NCBI RefSeq assembly: GCF_000834635.1 | Contig: NZ_JXQV01000005.1 | Span: 124,001-188,000 of the forward strand | DNA from: Agrobacterium tumefaciens | Lineage (GTDB): Bacteria; Pseudomonadota; Alphaproteobacteria; Rhizobiales; Rhizobiaceae | Reading direction: 5' to 3' | Length of the DNA stretch: 64,000 nt | Shown: positions 46,180 through 55,025 of the stretch, piece by piece | Layout: the number at the start of each line of letters is the position of its first letter | How positions within the stretch are numbered: the first letter of the stretch is position 1 | Notes under the pieces: generated by a model | Told to the model about the DNA's origin: nothing | The model's input: the letters and a program-made list of their open reading frames with translations, nothing else | Databases searched by the model: none | Translations under genes and position numbers: made by a program

Positions 46180-46427
46180 AGCAGTGTATATTCGTATTAC
46201 TAATTTGCGCAAAGGTCGCTTGTCAAGGCGAGTGCGGGTGCGGTTTCACATCCGTTAAAAAAATATTACGTGATGTTTTTCTATTGTAAACCCTCACTAA
46301 TTTTAAGTTTTTACAACTCTGGCTCATTGTTCAGCACAAGAAAATGCTCGCATAGCACTTTTCAAAGGTAATACTATATGCTCATATCAGCTTGTCTTAG
46401 CCGAATTCATCTCTGGGAGGATTACAG

Positions 46428-47387
46428 ATGAAAAAAGCACTCGCGGCGGTTACCGTCGCTCTTTCCGCATGTCTGGCTTCAGGCGTTTCCGCAAAAACCC
46501 TCACCGTTGGCTTCTCGCAGATCGGCTCCGAATCCGGTTGGCGCGCTGCTGAAACCACCGTTACCAAACAGCAGGCTGAAAAGCGCGGTGTAACGCTGAA
46601 ATTCGCAGATGCGCAGCAGAAGCAGGAAAATCAGATCAAGGCTATCAGGGGCTTTATCGCACAGGGCGTCGATGCCATTTTCATCGCACCCGTTGTCGCA
46701 ACCGGCTGGGATGCCGTGTTGAAGGAAGCCAAGGAAGAGAAAATCCCGGTTATCCTGCTCGACCGTCAGATCGAAGCTCCAGATAGCCTTTACCTGACAG
46801 CCGTAACATCCGATCAGGTTCATGAAGGCAAGGTCGCTGGCGAATGGCTTGCCAAGGACGTTGGCTCCAAGAACTGCAAGGTTGTCGAGCTGCAGGGCAC
46901 GACAGGTTCGTCACCTGCCATCAACCGCAAGAAGGGTTTTGAGGCGGGCATCGCGTCCCACGCCAATATCAAGATCGTTCGTTCACAGACCGGTGACTTT
47001 ACCCGCACAAAGGGTAAGGAAGTCATGGAAAGCTTCATCAAGGCTGAAGGCGGCGGCAAGGATATCTGCGCCGTTTACGCCCACAATGACGACATGGCCG
47101 TTGGCGCAATCCAGGCGATCAAGGAAGCTGGTCTGAAGCCAGGCACCGACATCAAGGTCGTATCCATCGATGCGGTTCCTGATATCTTCAAGGCCATGGC
47201 TGCCGGTGAAGCCAACGCGACCGTCGAACTGACGCCAAACATGGCTGGCCCGGCTTTCGACGTTCTTGAAGCCTATCTCAAGGACAAGAAAGAGCCTGCA
47301 AAATGGATCCAGACGGAATCCAAGCTCTACACGGCATCTGATAACCCGATGAAGGTTTATGAGGAGAAGAAGGGACTGGGCTACTAA
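46428..47387 (+). CDS. ytfQ: Sugar ABC transporter periplasmic binding protein, YtfQ-like
   Basis: The 319-residue protein has a strong ribosome-binding site (GGGAGGA), a Sec signal peptide (LAAVTVALSACLASGVSA-KT) and the YtfQ-type start TLTVGFSQIGSESGWRAAET. The two-lobed periplasmic-binding fold is evident (AIRGFIAQGVDAIFIAPVVA; VYAHNDDMAVGAIQAIKEAG). YtfQ of E. coli binds galactofuranose. Here it heads an operon with an ATPase, two permeases and a GntR regulator, the same order as ytfQRT-yjfF. The real sugar may differ. Confidence 0.9.
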   Translation: MKKALAAVTVALSACLASGVSAKTLTVGFSQIGSESGWRAAETTVTKQQAEKRGVTLKFADAQQKQENQIKAIRGFIAQGVDAIFIAPVVATGWDAVLKEAKEEKIPVILLDRQIEAPDSLYLTAVTSDQVHEGKVAGEWLAKDVGSKNCKVVELQGTTGSSPAINRKKGFEAGIASHANIKIVRSQTGDFTRTKGKEVMESFIKAEGGGKDICAVYAHNDDMAVGAIQAIKEAGLKPGTDIKVVSIDAVPDIFKAMAAGEANATVELTPNMAGPAFDVLEAYLKDKKEPAKWIQTESKLYTASDNPMKVYEEKKGLGY

Positions 47388-47402
47388 GCCGGTTTCATCT
47401 TC

Positions 47403-47428
47403 GGGAGCGGCGCGCAGGCGCCGTTCCC
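47403..47428 (+). repeat. Hairpin after the sugar-binding-protein gene
   Basis: GGGAGCGGCGC and GCGCCGTTCCC pair over 11 bp with one G-T pair and a 4-base loop, 15 bases after the stop. No T run follows. It probably stabilises the binding-protein mRNA, as in the dppA-dppB gap. Confidence 0.65.
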
Positions 47429-47454
47429 ACCCATATTCCGTGCAGGACCTGACC

Positions 47455-48978
47455 ATGCCCGAAACCACCCCCCTTCTGGAAGCTCGCGCCATAGGAAAGT
47501 CATTTCTCGGCATTGCGGCTCTCGATAATGTCGATATTTCGCTCCGCAGTGGCGAAGTGCATGCCTTGCTTGGCGAAAATGGCGCCGGAAAATCGACGCT
47601 AATAAAAATTCTGACCGGCGTCTACCACCGTGACCGTGGCGCGATCCGTCTGGATGGCACAGAGATTTCACCCAAGACCGTTGCAGAGGCGCAAGACCTC
47701 GGTATCGGCACCGTCTATCAGGAAGTGAACCTGCTCGAAAATCTGACCGTTGCCGAGAATCTTTTCCTCGGGCGACAGCCGCGTCGTTTTGGCATGATCG
47801 ACCGGCGCGAGATGAGCGCGAGGGCAGCAAAATTGCTGACGCGCTACGGGCTTTCGATCAACGTCGATGCGCTCCTTTCGAGCTACTCCGTTGCAATTCG
47901 GCAGATCATTGCTATCGCCCGCGCTGTCGATCTTTCCGGCAAGGTACTGGTGCTTGATGAGCCGACGGCCAGCCTCGATAGTCATGAAGTCGAGATGCTC
48001 TTTACCGTTTTGCGGCAACTGCGCGCAGAAGGCCTTGGCATTGTCATCATTACCCATTTTCTCAATCAGGTTTACGACATCGCCGACCGCGTTACGGTTC
48101 TGCGCAATGGCAAACTGGTTGGCACCCGCGAAATTTCCGAATTGCCGCGCGCCGACCTCATCTCGATGATGCTGGGGCGCGAGCTGCTGAGTGTGACCCA
48201 TGAGCGTAAGGCTCACGACGCTGCGCCCGCGGAAGGCGAAGCTGCGATATGTTTCAAGGATTATGGCAAGCGCGGCAGCGTCGAGCCTTTCGATCTCAAT
48301 GTGCGTCCTGGCGAAGTTGTCGGCATTGCCGGTCTCTTGGGATCAGGCCGGACCGAAACGGCTTTCCTGCTGTTCGGCATCGACAAGCCGGATGGAGGCC
48401 AAGCCACCATTGATGGCAAGACGGTTGAGATCACCTCGCCCGAAGCTGCCATTGAAAATGGCTTCGGCTTTTGTCCGGAAGAGCGCAAGACGGACGGGAT
48501 TATCGGAGATTTTTCGGTTGCCGACAATATTGCCCTTGCCTTGCAGGCCCGGCAGGGATGGATGCGGCCGCTATCAAAGCGCCAGAAACTGGCATTGACG
48601 GAAGGCTTCATCACCTCGCTCGATATCAGACCAGCTGACCCTGAGCGGCCCATCAAGTTTCTATCCGGTGGTAACCAGCAAAAGGCCATTCTGGCACGGT
48701 GGCTTGCGACCGAACCTCGGCTTCTCATTCTGGATGAGCCGACACGCGGCATCGATATCGGCGCGCATGCGGAAATCCTGAAAATGATCGAGCGCCTCTG
48801 TCTGCAGGGCATGTCTCTCATCGTCATATCGTCCGAACTGGAAGAGCTCACGGCTGTGGCGCACCGGGTGATCGTGCTGTCTGACCGCAGACATGTCGCT
48901 GAACTCAAGGGAGGTGACGTGACCGCCGACAACATCATGCAGGCCATTGCCAGTGCGGCCAGGACGGAGGCCGCATAA
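47455..48978 (+). CDS. ytfR: Sugar ABC transporter ATPase, YtfR-like (two ATPase domains)
   Basis: The 507-residue protein has two fused ABC domains, as in RbsA/MglA/YtfR. Domain one carries Walker A GENGAGKST and Walker B VLVLDEPTASLD; its signature is degenerate (SYSVAIRQIIAIARAV). Domain two has the degenerate P-loop GLLGSGRTE usual for this group and a good signature (LSGGNQQKAILARWL) and Walker B LLILDEPTRGID. The ATG at 47455 with AGGA upstream is preferred to an earlier in-frame ATG at 47359 inside ytfQ. Its stop overlaps the next start by one base. Confidence 0.92.
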   Translation: MPETTPLLEARAIGKSFLGIAALDNVDISLRSGEVHALLGENGAGKSTLIKILTGVYHRDRGAIRLDGTEISPKTVAEAQDLGIGTVYQEVNLLENLTVAENLFLGRQPRRFGMIDRREMSARAAKLLTRYGLSINVDALLSSYSVAIRQIIAIARAVDLSGKVLVLDEPTASLDSHEVEMLFTVLRQLRAEGLGIVIITHFLNQVYDIADRVTVLRNGKLVGTREISELPRADLISMMLGRELLSVTHERKAHDAAPAEGEAAICFKDYGKRGSVEPFDLNVRPGEVVGIAGLLGSGRTETAFLLFGIDKPDGGQATIDGKTVEITSPEAAIENGFGFCPEERKTDGIIGDFSVADNIALALQARQGWMRPLSKRQKLALTEGFITSLDIRPADPERPIKFLSGGNQQKAILARWLATEPRLLILDEPTRGIDIGAHAEILKMIERLCLQGMSLIVISSELEELTAVAHRVIVLSDRRHVAELKGGDVTADNIMQAIASAARTEAA

Positions 48979-50021
48979 TGAGAAGCATCACAGCACGACT
49001 GAAGCGGCTTGCACCGCAGCTCGTTGCCCTTTTCATCATTCTCGCTGCCATCACCGTGATTTCGCCAGGCTTTCTGAACGTGTCGTTTCAGAATGGGCGG
49101 CTTTACGGCAGCGTTATCGACATTATGGTTCGAGCAGCACCCGTCGCTCTGCTGACCATCGGGATGACGCTGGTCATCGCAACCAAGGGCATCGACCTTT
49201 CCATCGGGGCTGTCATTGCCATCTGTGGCGCAGTTGCGGCAACACTGATCAGCAGCGGTCAGTCCATTCCGGTCGTCATCGCCGTGTCATTGGCTGTTGG
49301 CATTGCCTGCGGCATCTGGAACGGCATTCTGGTTGCCATGCTGGACATACAGCCGATTATCGCCACGCTGATCCTTATGGTGGCCGGACGCGGTATTGCA
49401 CAGTTGATCACCGAAGGTGTGATCCTGACGTTCAACGATGACAATTTTTCCTCCATCGGCATCGGCGCTTTTGCGGGCATTCCCATGCCCATCATTATAT
49501 GGGTGGTGACAGCACTGCTGGTGGGCATTCTCGTGCGAAAAACGGCGCTTGGCTTCCTCATAGAAGCGACCGGCATCAATCGTCGCGCCGCAGCCCTTGC
49601 CGGCGTGCGCGCCCGTTTCCTGCTGTTCTTCGTCTATGCCATATCTGGCCTCTGCGCCGCCGTCGCTGGCCTGATCGTCACGGCCGACATCAGAGGTGCG
49701 GATGCAAACAATGCTGGCCTGTGGTTGGAGCTCGATGCCATTCTAGCCGTCGTCATTGGCGGAACGTCGCTCAATGGTGGACGCTTCTCCATCACCGCAT
49801 CGCTGATCGGCGCGCTGATCATCCAGACCATCAACACCGGCATTCTCGTCTCGGGCTTCCCGCCAGAATTCAACCTCATCATCAAGGCCGGCATCATCAT
49901 CGTCGTTCTGACACTCCAGTCACCGGCCATCGGCACGCTGATCGGCTTTGCAAGATCACGCAAGACGGCAAATCCCGGCACGCCCTCAACCACAGTCAAC
50001 AATGAAGGAACGGCGCGATGA
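48978..50021 (+). CDS. ytfT: Sugar ABC transporter permease, YtfT-like
   Basis: The 347-residue permease has about nine hydrophobic segments and the motif of sugar permeases of the RbsC type (GMTLVIATKGIDLSIGAVIA; LDAILAVVIGGTSLNGGRFS). It starts in a TAATG overlap with the ATPase and ends in an ATGA overlap with the next permease. The pair of permeases without a fused channel is characteristic of the YtfT/YjfF group. The C-terminus has a polar tail rich in Thr and Asn. Confidence 0.9.
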   Translation: MRSITARLKRLAPQLVALFIILAAITVISPGFLNVSFQNGRLYGSVIDIMVRAAPVALLTIGMTLVIATKGIDLSIGAVIAICGAVAATLISSGQSIPVVIAVSLAVGIACGIWNGILVAMLDIQPIIATLILMVAGRGIAQLITEGVILTFNDDNFSSIGIGAFAGIPMPIIIWVVTALLVGILVRKTALGFLIEATGINRRAAALAGVRARFLLFFVYAISGLCAAVAGLIVTADIRGADANNAGLWLELDAILAVVIGGTSLNGGRFSITASLIGALIIQTINTGILVSGFPPEFNLIIKAGIIIVVLTLQSPAIGTLIGFARSRKTANPGTPSTTVNNEGTAR

Positions 50022-50998
50022 TACACACCCGCAACCTTCCGTTCCTCACAACGCTCGCGGTTTTCATCGTCGCCTATATCCTCTGCGTTGTCCAATATCC
50101 GGCCATGTTCTCAACGCGGGTTGTCGGCAACCTGCTGACTGACAATGCCTTTCTGGGTATCGCAGCTGTTGGCATGACCTTCGTCATACTCTCAGGCGGC
50201 ATTGATCTCTCTATTGGTTCGATCATTGCTTTTGCCAGCGTGTTCGTGGCGGTGTTGGTGGGCACATATAATGTGCACCCGCTGGTCGCCTTCGCCGCCG
50301 TACTGGTCATCTCCACGATCTTCGGTTGCCTGATGGGCGCAATGATCCGGTTTCTGTCGATACCGCCCTTTGTCGTGACGCTGGCCGGCATGTTTCTGGC
50401 GCGTGGTGCCGCCTATCTCATCTCGACACAATCCGTGCCGATTTCACATCCGGTTATTGATGCCATACAGGGCTTCTATTTCCGGGTGCCGGGCGGCGGT
50501 CGATTGACCGCACTCGCCATTATCATGCTCATCGTCTTTATCGTTGGCGGCATTGTTGCCAGCCGCACCCGGCTTGGTGCCAATATCTACGCGCTGGGCG
50601 GCAATCAGCAATCTGCGGAACTGATGGGCGTTCCCATCGGCAAGACAATCATCAGCATTTACGCGCTTTCAGGCTTTCTCTCCGGTCTGGCTGGCATTGT
50701 CTATACGCTCTACACATCCTCGGGCTATTCTCTGGCAACCGTTGGCATGGAGCTTGATGCCATTGCAGCTGTGGTTATCGGAGGTACATTGCTCACCGGC
50801 GGCACCGGACTTGTGGCGGGAACGTTTGTCGGCCTTTTGATCCAGGGATTGATCCAGACCTATATTGTTTTTGAAGGTACACTTTCGTCCTGGTGGACGA
50901 AAATCGTGATCGGCATACTGTTGTTCATCTTCATCGTGTTGCAACGCGCTATCATCTGGTATTCAAACAGAAGATTATCCGGGGGACATCCGGCATAA
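50018..50998 (+). CDS. yjfF: Sugar ABC transporter permease, YjfF-like
   Basis: The 326-residue permease shares the RbsC-type motif with its partner (GMTFVILSGGIDLSIGSIIA; MELDAIAAVVIGGTLLTGGT) and is a separate but related protein. It has about nine membrane segments and ends SNRRLSGGHPA. It overlaps the previous gene by four bases. With YtfT it would make a heterodimeric channel for a furanose sugar. Confidence 0.9.
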   Translation: MIHTRNLPFLTTLAVFIVAYILCVVQYPAMFSTRVVGNLLTDNAFLGIAAVGMTFVILSGGIDLSIGSIIAFASVFVAVLVGTYNVHPLVAFAAVLVISTIFGCLMGAMIRFLSIPPFVVTLAGMFLARGAAYLISTQSVPISHPVIDAIQGFYFRVPGGGRLTALAIIMLIVFIVGGIVASRTRLGANIYALGGNQQSAELMGVPIGKTIISIYALSGFLSGLAGIVYTLYTSSGYSLATVGMELDAIAAVVIGGTLLTGGTGLVAGTFVGLLIQGLIQTYIVFEGTLSSWWTKIVIGILLFIFIVLQRAIIWYSNRRLSGGHPA

Positions 50999-51015
50999 GG
51001 GAATCGGAGATTTTT

Positions 51016-51747
51016 TTGGGCCTGCTGGAAACGACAATCACCGGACGAAAGCGACGCAGCAGCCACGCGCATGTTGTGGCTGAGCTTGGCAGCGCAATCG
51101 TTTCCGGTCGCATTCCTGAAAACTCGTTGCTGCCAAATGATGCAGAGCTTTCTTTGCGCTTTGGTGTGTCCCGCACGGTGCTGCGCGAAACGATGAAAAC
51201 GCTGGCAGCCAAGAGACTGGTGGAGCCGAAGGCCAAGGTCGGCACACGCGTTCTGGAAAAATCCAGCTGGAATTTTTTCGATCCTGATGTTCTGGGCTGG
51301 CGGTGCGATGCGGGGTTGGACCCGGAATTCATCAATCATCTGGCTGATATCCGGCTGGCGCTGGAACCTGCCGCGGCAGCCGCTGCCGCCCGCCATGCCT
51401 CCAGCGAGGACATCGTTTCTCTTTATGCCATTGCGGCGCGGTTCGACAACCCGGCCCACAGCCCGGAAACCATTGCCAAGGTGGATCTAGAATTTCACCT
51501 GGCCGTCGCCCGCATTTCCGGCAACCCATTCATGCGGTCGGCCAGTGGCTTGATCGAAGCCGCGCTGGCCATATCGTTCCAATTGTCATCACCCGCCTCG
51601 GCGCCAGAGACAATCTCAGAAATCGCCGCAAACCATTTGCGCATCGTCCACGCCATTGCTGCACGCGATGAAACGTCCGCCATTAAGGCCATGAGACACG
51701 TGATCGAAGTCGGCAAGGATCGGATAAAGAACGCCATCTGCGAGTGA
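51016..51747 (+). CDS. GntR-family regulator, FadR (FCD) subfamily, sugar operon
   Basis: The protein (243 residues from a TTG at 51016 with GGAG upstream) has a GntR helix-turn-helix (LPNDAELSLRFGVSRTVLRE) and an FCD effector domain (DLEFHLAVARISGNPFM). A longer frame from 50893 would overlap yjfF by 106 bases and adds sequence that is not family-like. FadR-type regulators of this subgroup (LgoR, DgoR, UxuR-like) respond to sugar acids. As the last gene of a sugar transporter operon and close to a sugar-acid dehydratase, it is the best candidate to bind the inverted repeats at 46.09-46.18 kb. Confidence 0.85.
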   Translation: MGLLETTITGRKRRSSHAHVVAELGSAIVSGRIPENSLLPNDAELSLRFGVSRTVLRETMKTLAAKRLVEPKAKVGTRVLEKSSWNFFDPDVLGWRCDAGLDPEFINHLADIRLALEPAAAAAAARHASSEDIVSLYAIAARFDNPAHSPETIAKVDLEFHLAVARISGNPFMRSASGLIEAALAISFQLSSPASAPETISEIAANHLRIVHAIAARDETSAIKAMRHVIEVGKDRIKNAICE

Positions 51748-51752
51748 CCGCT

Positions 51753-51771
51753 CTTTCACCCTCAGTGAAAG
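51753..51771. terminator. Hairpin between convergent gntR and dnaE2
   Basis: CTTTCAC and GTGAAAG with a 5-base loop form a 7-bp stem; the dnaE2 stop codon (51762-51764) lies in the loop. There is no T run on either strand, so it is at best a weak terminator. Confidence 0.4.
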
Positions 51772-54700
51772 TTACGGCCCTTGACGGTGATATGCTCTTC
51801 GCTCTCTTCCTCGATCTCGGATCGCTTTGGCAGGCCCCGGCGGTCTGTTGACGGAATGCCGCGGTGAAACTCATCGCCTCTGCCATGGGGCAGCGGAAAC
51901 GGCCCTTCCCTTTCGCCAACACTTCTCAGCTCATGGGAAAGATCGGTAATGCGGTGGGCGACGAGATGAACCACCTCGCCTTCACGCTGGATTTTACCGT
52001 AGATACCCACCATTCCGGCTGACAGGATAACGGGACGAAATTTCTCGAAAATCTTGACCCACACAACTGCGTTAGCAATGCCGGTTTCATCTTCCAGCGT
52101 CATGAATATGACGCCCTTGGCGGAGCCCGGTCTTTGGCGGATCAGCACGAGCCCCGCGATTTCCACCCATCGCCCATCCTTCGTCGCGCCCGCCTCCGCA
52201 CAGGTGGAAATACGCCTTCGGGCCAGATCTTCGCGCAGAAAAGCCATGGGATGCTGGCGAAGAGTGAGGCCCATATGGCCGTAATCCTGCACCACTTCGG
52301 CACCTGCTGTCATGGGCAGCAGCTGCACCTCCGGTTCGCTCTGTTCGGCAATGACGCTTTTCTGGCTCGCGGCAGCGGCAACGAACAAAGGTAACGGCTC
52401 ATCCCGCAACGCCTTGATGGCCCATAATGCTTCACGACGAGAAAGCCCCAGCGATGGAAGAAAGGCGTCCGCTTCCGCAAGGCAGACAAGCGCATCCACC
52501 GGAACACCCGCCCTTCGCCACAGATCATCAATCGAGACGAAAGGACGATCCTCGCGGCAAGCAATGATGCGGCTGGCATGCTTGTTGGACAGGCCTTTGA
52601 CGAGGCACATTCCCAGCCGAACGGCATTGCGCTCCCGAGCGACCGGCTCTTCCAGCGCACAATCCCAGCGGCTGGTATTGACGCAGACCGGGTGTACCAC
52701 AACACCATGATTGCGCGCATCACGAACCAGTTGGGCGGGCGCATAGAACCCCATGGGCTGGGAGTTTAAAAGCGCTACGCAGAAAATATCCGGGTGATGA
52801 CATTTCACCCAGGCGGATGCGTAGGCAATCAGCGCGAAGGAAGCTGCGTGGCTTTCCGGGAAGCCGTAGCTGCCGAAGCCCTTGATCTGCTCGAAAAGCC
52901 GCCTGGCGAACTCTTCCGGGAAGCGATTGCCGATGAGGCCCTCGACCAGTTGCTTTTCGAAGGTGGAAATCGTGCCGACATTCTTGAATGTCGCCATTGC
53001 CCTGCGCAACTGGTCGGCCTGATTGGGTGTGAAACCGGCGCAATCAATGGCAAGACGCATCGCGTGCTCCTGAAAGAGCGGAACACCCAGGGTTTTGTGC
53101 AAAACCTGCTTGAGCTTGGGGTGCTCGTATACAATCTCCTTGCCCTGCGCTTTTTCCTGCCGCCGCTTGAGATAGGGATGCACCATGTTGCCCTGAATGG
53201 GTCCGGGCCGGACAATGGCAACCTGAATGACGAGATCATAGAGTTCACGCGGTTTTAACCGCGGCAGCATGGACATCTGCGCCCGGCTTTCGATCTGGAA
53301 CGTGCCGATCGTATCGGCCTTGCAGATCATATCGTATGTTTTTGCATCGCCTTGCGGCACGGTGACCAGCTCATACCGTTTACCCTCTCGCTCCTCCAAC
53401 ATATCGAAAGCCCGGCGCATGCAGGACAGCATGCCCAGCGCAAGACAATCCATTTTCATGAAATCAACGACTTCTATGTCGTCCTTGTCCCATTCGATGA
53501 TGCGGCGATCAGCCATGGCTGCGGGCAATATGGGCACGAGCTCGTCCAGCCGATCATGCGTCAGCACAAAGCCACCCGGATGCTGGCTGTGATGGCGAGG
53601 CGTGCCGATCAATTGTCGGGCCAGATCGAAGGCAAGCTTTACGCGGCGATCATTGAGGTTGATATTGAGGTCCTTGGCCTCTCCTTCGCCCACCCCTTCT
53701 GTCCACCACCAGATTTGCGAGGACATGAGCTTGGTCAGGTCTTCAGGCAGGCCTAAAACCTTGCCGACATCGCGGATGGCGCCCTTGCCCCGGTAACGGC
53801 TGATAACGGAACACAGAGCCGCCTTGTCATGCCCGTAATGGCCGTAGATCCACTGGATAATCTCCTCGCGCCTTTGATGTTCGAAATCCACATCAATGTC
53901 AGGCGGTTCATCGCGGTCTTCAGAAACGAACCGCTCGAACAGAAGATCGCTTTCCTTGGGATCAATGGCCGTGATGCCAAGGACGAAACAGACGGCCGAA
54001 TTGGCAGCCGAGCCGCGGCCCTGACAAAGGATCTCCATCTTCCGCGCCTGACGGACAATGGAGTTGACGGTGAGAAAATAAGGCGCGTATTTTTTCTTGG
54101 CGATGACGGCCAATTCGTGCCTGAGCGTCTTTTCCACCTTCGCAGGCAAGCCGTCTGGATAGCGGTTTGGAACCGCGTCCCAAACCGCTTTCTCCAGCGC
54201 TTGCTGGGCACTCAATCCCGGCTCATTGTTTTCTTCGGGATATTGATACTGCAACTCCTTGAGCGAAAATCGGCAGCGACGCATGATATCCAGCGTGCGT
54301 TTCAAAGCTCCCGGATAGGCAGAAAATAAGCGGTGCATTTCCTGTGGCGGCTTCAGATAGCGGTCGGCATGCCGTTCTCGCCTGAAACCGGCATCATCAA
54401 TGGTGCAATTGTGGCGAATGCAGGTGACGACATCCTGCAACATGCGCCGCTCCGGTTCATGAAACAGCACATCATTGGTCACCACAGTCGCAACACCAAC
54501 CTGCCCCGCCATCCGCGAGAGATCATGCAGACGCACATGATCGTTCGGTCTGCGGCGCAGGCTCATGGCCACATAGGCGCGATCCCCAAAATCGGTCTTG
54601 AGACGCCTCAACCTTATGGCCAATGTTTCATCCACACCATCTGGCAACAGGATCACCAGCAGCCCCTCACCATAGGCGACGAGATCGCTCCATTGCAGAT

Positions 54701-55025
54701 CACATTTTCCCTTGGGGGCATGTCGCTTTCCATGGGTCAGCAGACGACACAACCGACCATAGGCGGCCCGGTCTGTTGGATAGACGAGCACGGAAACATC
54801 ATCGGCAAGATCAAGCCTACACCCGATAACAAGCCGGATGCCGGTCTTTTCAGCCGCCTGGAATGCACGCGGGATGCCTGTCAGCGTGTTGCGATCTACA
54901 ATTCCTAACGCTTCGATGCCCAGCGCCTTGGCTTGCGCAAACAGATCTTCGCAGGAGCTTACGCCGCGCAGGAAGGAAAAATGGGTCGTGACCTGAAGCT
55001 CGGCATAGCGGGGGTCCATACTCAT
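51762..55025 (-). CDS. dnaE2: Error-prone DNA polymerase III alpha-like subunit DnaE2 (ImuC)
   Basis: The 1087-residue polymerase starts with a PHP domain (ELQVTTHFSFLRGVSSCEDL), contains the C-family palm with CQGRGSAANSAVCFVLG and the catalytic PDIDVDFEH, and ends in an OB-type domain (VEIAGLVLIRQRPGSAKGVI). It is shorter than DnaE1 (about 1160 residues) and lacks its C-terminal tau-binding part, as expected for DnaE2. It is the translesion polymerase of the mutasome and works with ImuB and ImuA. The start overlaps the imuB stop by four bases. The operon is damage-inducible by its SOS box. Confidence 0.96.
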   Translation of the reverse strand: MSMDPRYAELQVTTHFSFLRGVSSCEDLFAQAKALGIEALGIVDRNTLTGIPRAFQAAEKTGIRLVIGCRLDLADDVSVLVYPTDRAAYGRLCRLLTHGKRHAPKGKCDLQWSDLVAYGEGLLVILLPDGVDETLAIRLRRLKTDFGDRAYVAMSLRRRPNDHVRLHDLSRMAGQVGVATVVTNDVLFHEPERRMLQDVVTCIRHNCTIDDAGFRRERHADRYLKPPQEMHRLFSAYPGALKRTLDIMRRCRFSLKELQYQYPEENNEPGLSAQQALEKAVWDAVPNRYPDGLPAKVEKTLRHELAVIAKKKYAPYFLTVNSIVRQARKMEILCQGRGSAANSAVCFVLGITAIDPKESDLLFERFVSEDRDEPPDIDVDFEHQRREEIIQWIYGHYGHDKAALCSVISRYRGKGAIRDVGKVLGLPEDLTKLMSSQIWWWTEGVGEGEAKDLNINLNDRRVKLAFDLARQLIGTPRHHSQHPGGFVLTHDRLDELVPILPAAMADRRIIEWDKDDIEVVDFMKMDCLALGMLSCMRRAFDMLEEREGKRYELVTVPQGDAKTYDMICKADTIGTFQIESRAQMSMLPRLKPRELYDLVIQVAIVRPGPIQGNMVHPYLKRRQEKAQGKEIVYEHPKLKQVLHKTLGVPLFQEHAMRLAIDCAGFTPNQADQLRRAMATFKNVGTISTFEKQLVEGLIGNRFPEEFARRLFEQIKGFGSYGFPESHAASFALIAYASAWVKCHHPDIFCVALLNSQPMGFYAPAQLVRDARNHGVVVHPVCVNTSRWDCALEEPVARERNAVRLGMCLVKGLSNKHASRIIACREDRPFVSIDDLWRRAGVPVDALVCLAEADAFLPSLGLSRREALWAIKALRDEPLPLFVAAAASQKSVIAEQSEPEVQLLPMTAGAEVVQDYGHMGLTLRQHPMAFLREDLARRRISTCAEAGATKDGRWVEIAGLVLIRQRPGSAKGVIFMTLEDETGIANAVVWVKIFEKFRPVILSAGMVGIYGKIQREGEVVHLVAHRITDLSHELRSVGEREGPFPLPHGRGDEFHRGIPSTDRRGLPKRSEIEEESEEHITVKGRNFH

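Larger units (their letters stand above)
45939..46427. promoter_or_regulatory. Divergent control region, dehydratase and sugar ABC operon
   Basis: This region of 489 bases separates two divergent transcription units that probably serve one pathway. It contains several inverted repeats listed separately (46066-46075, 46091-46102, 46151-46179) and an AT-rich segment at 46255-46320 nearer the ABC operon. No coding potential was seen. Confidence 0.65.
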
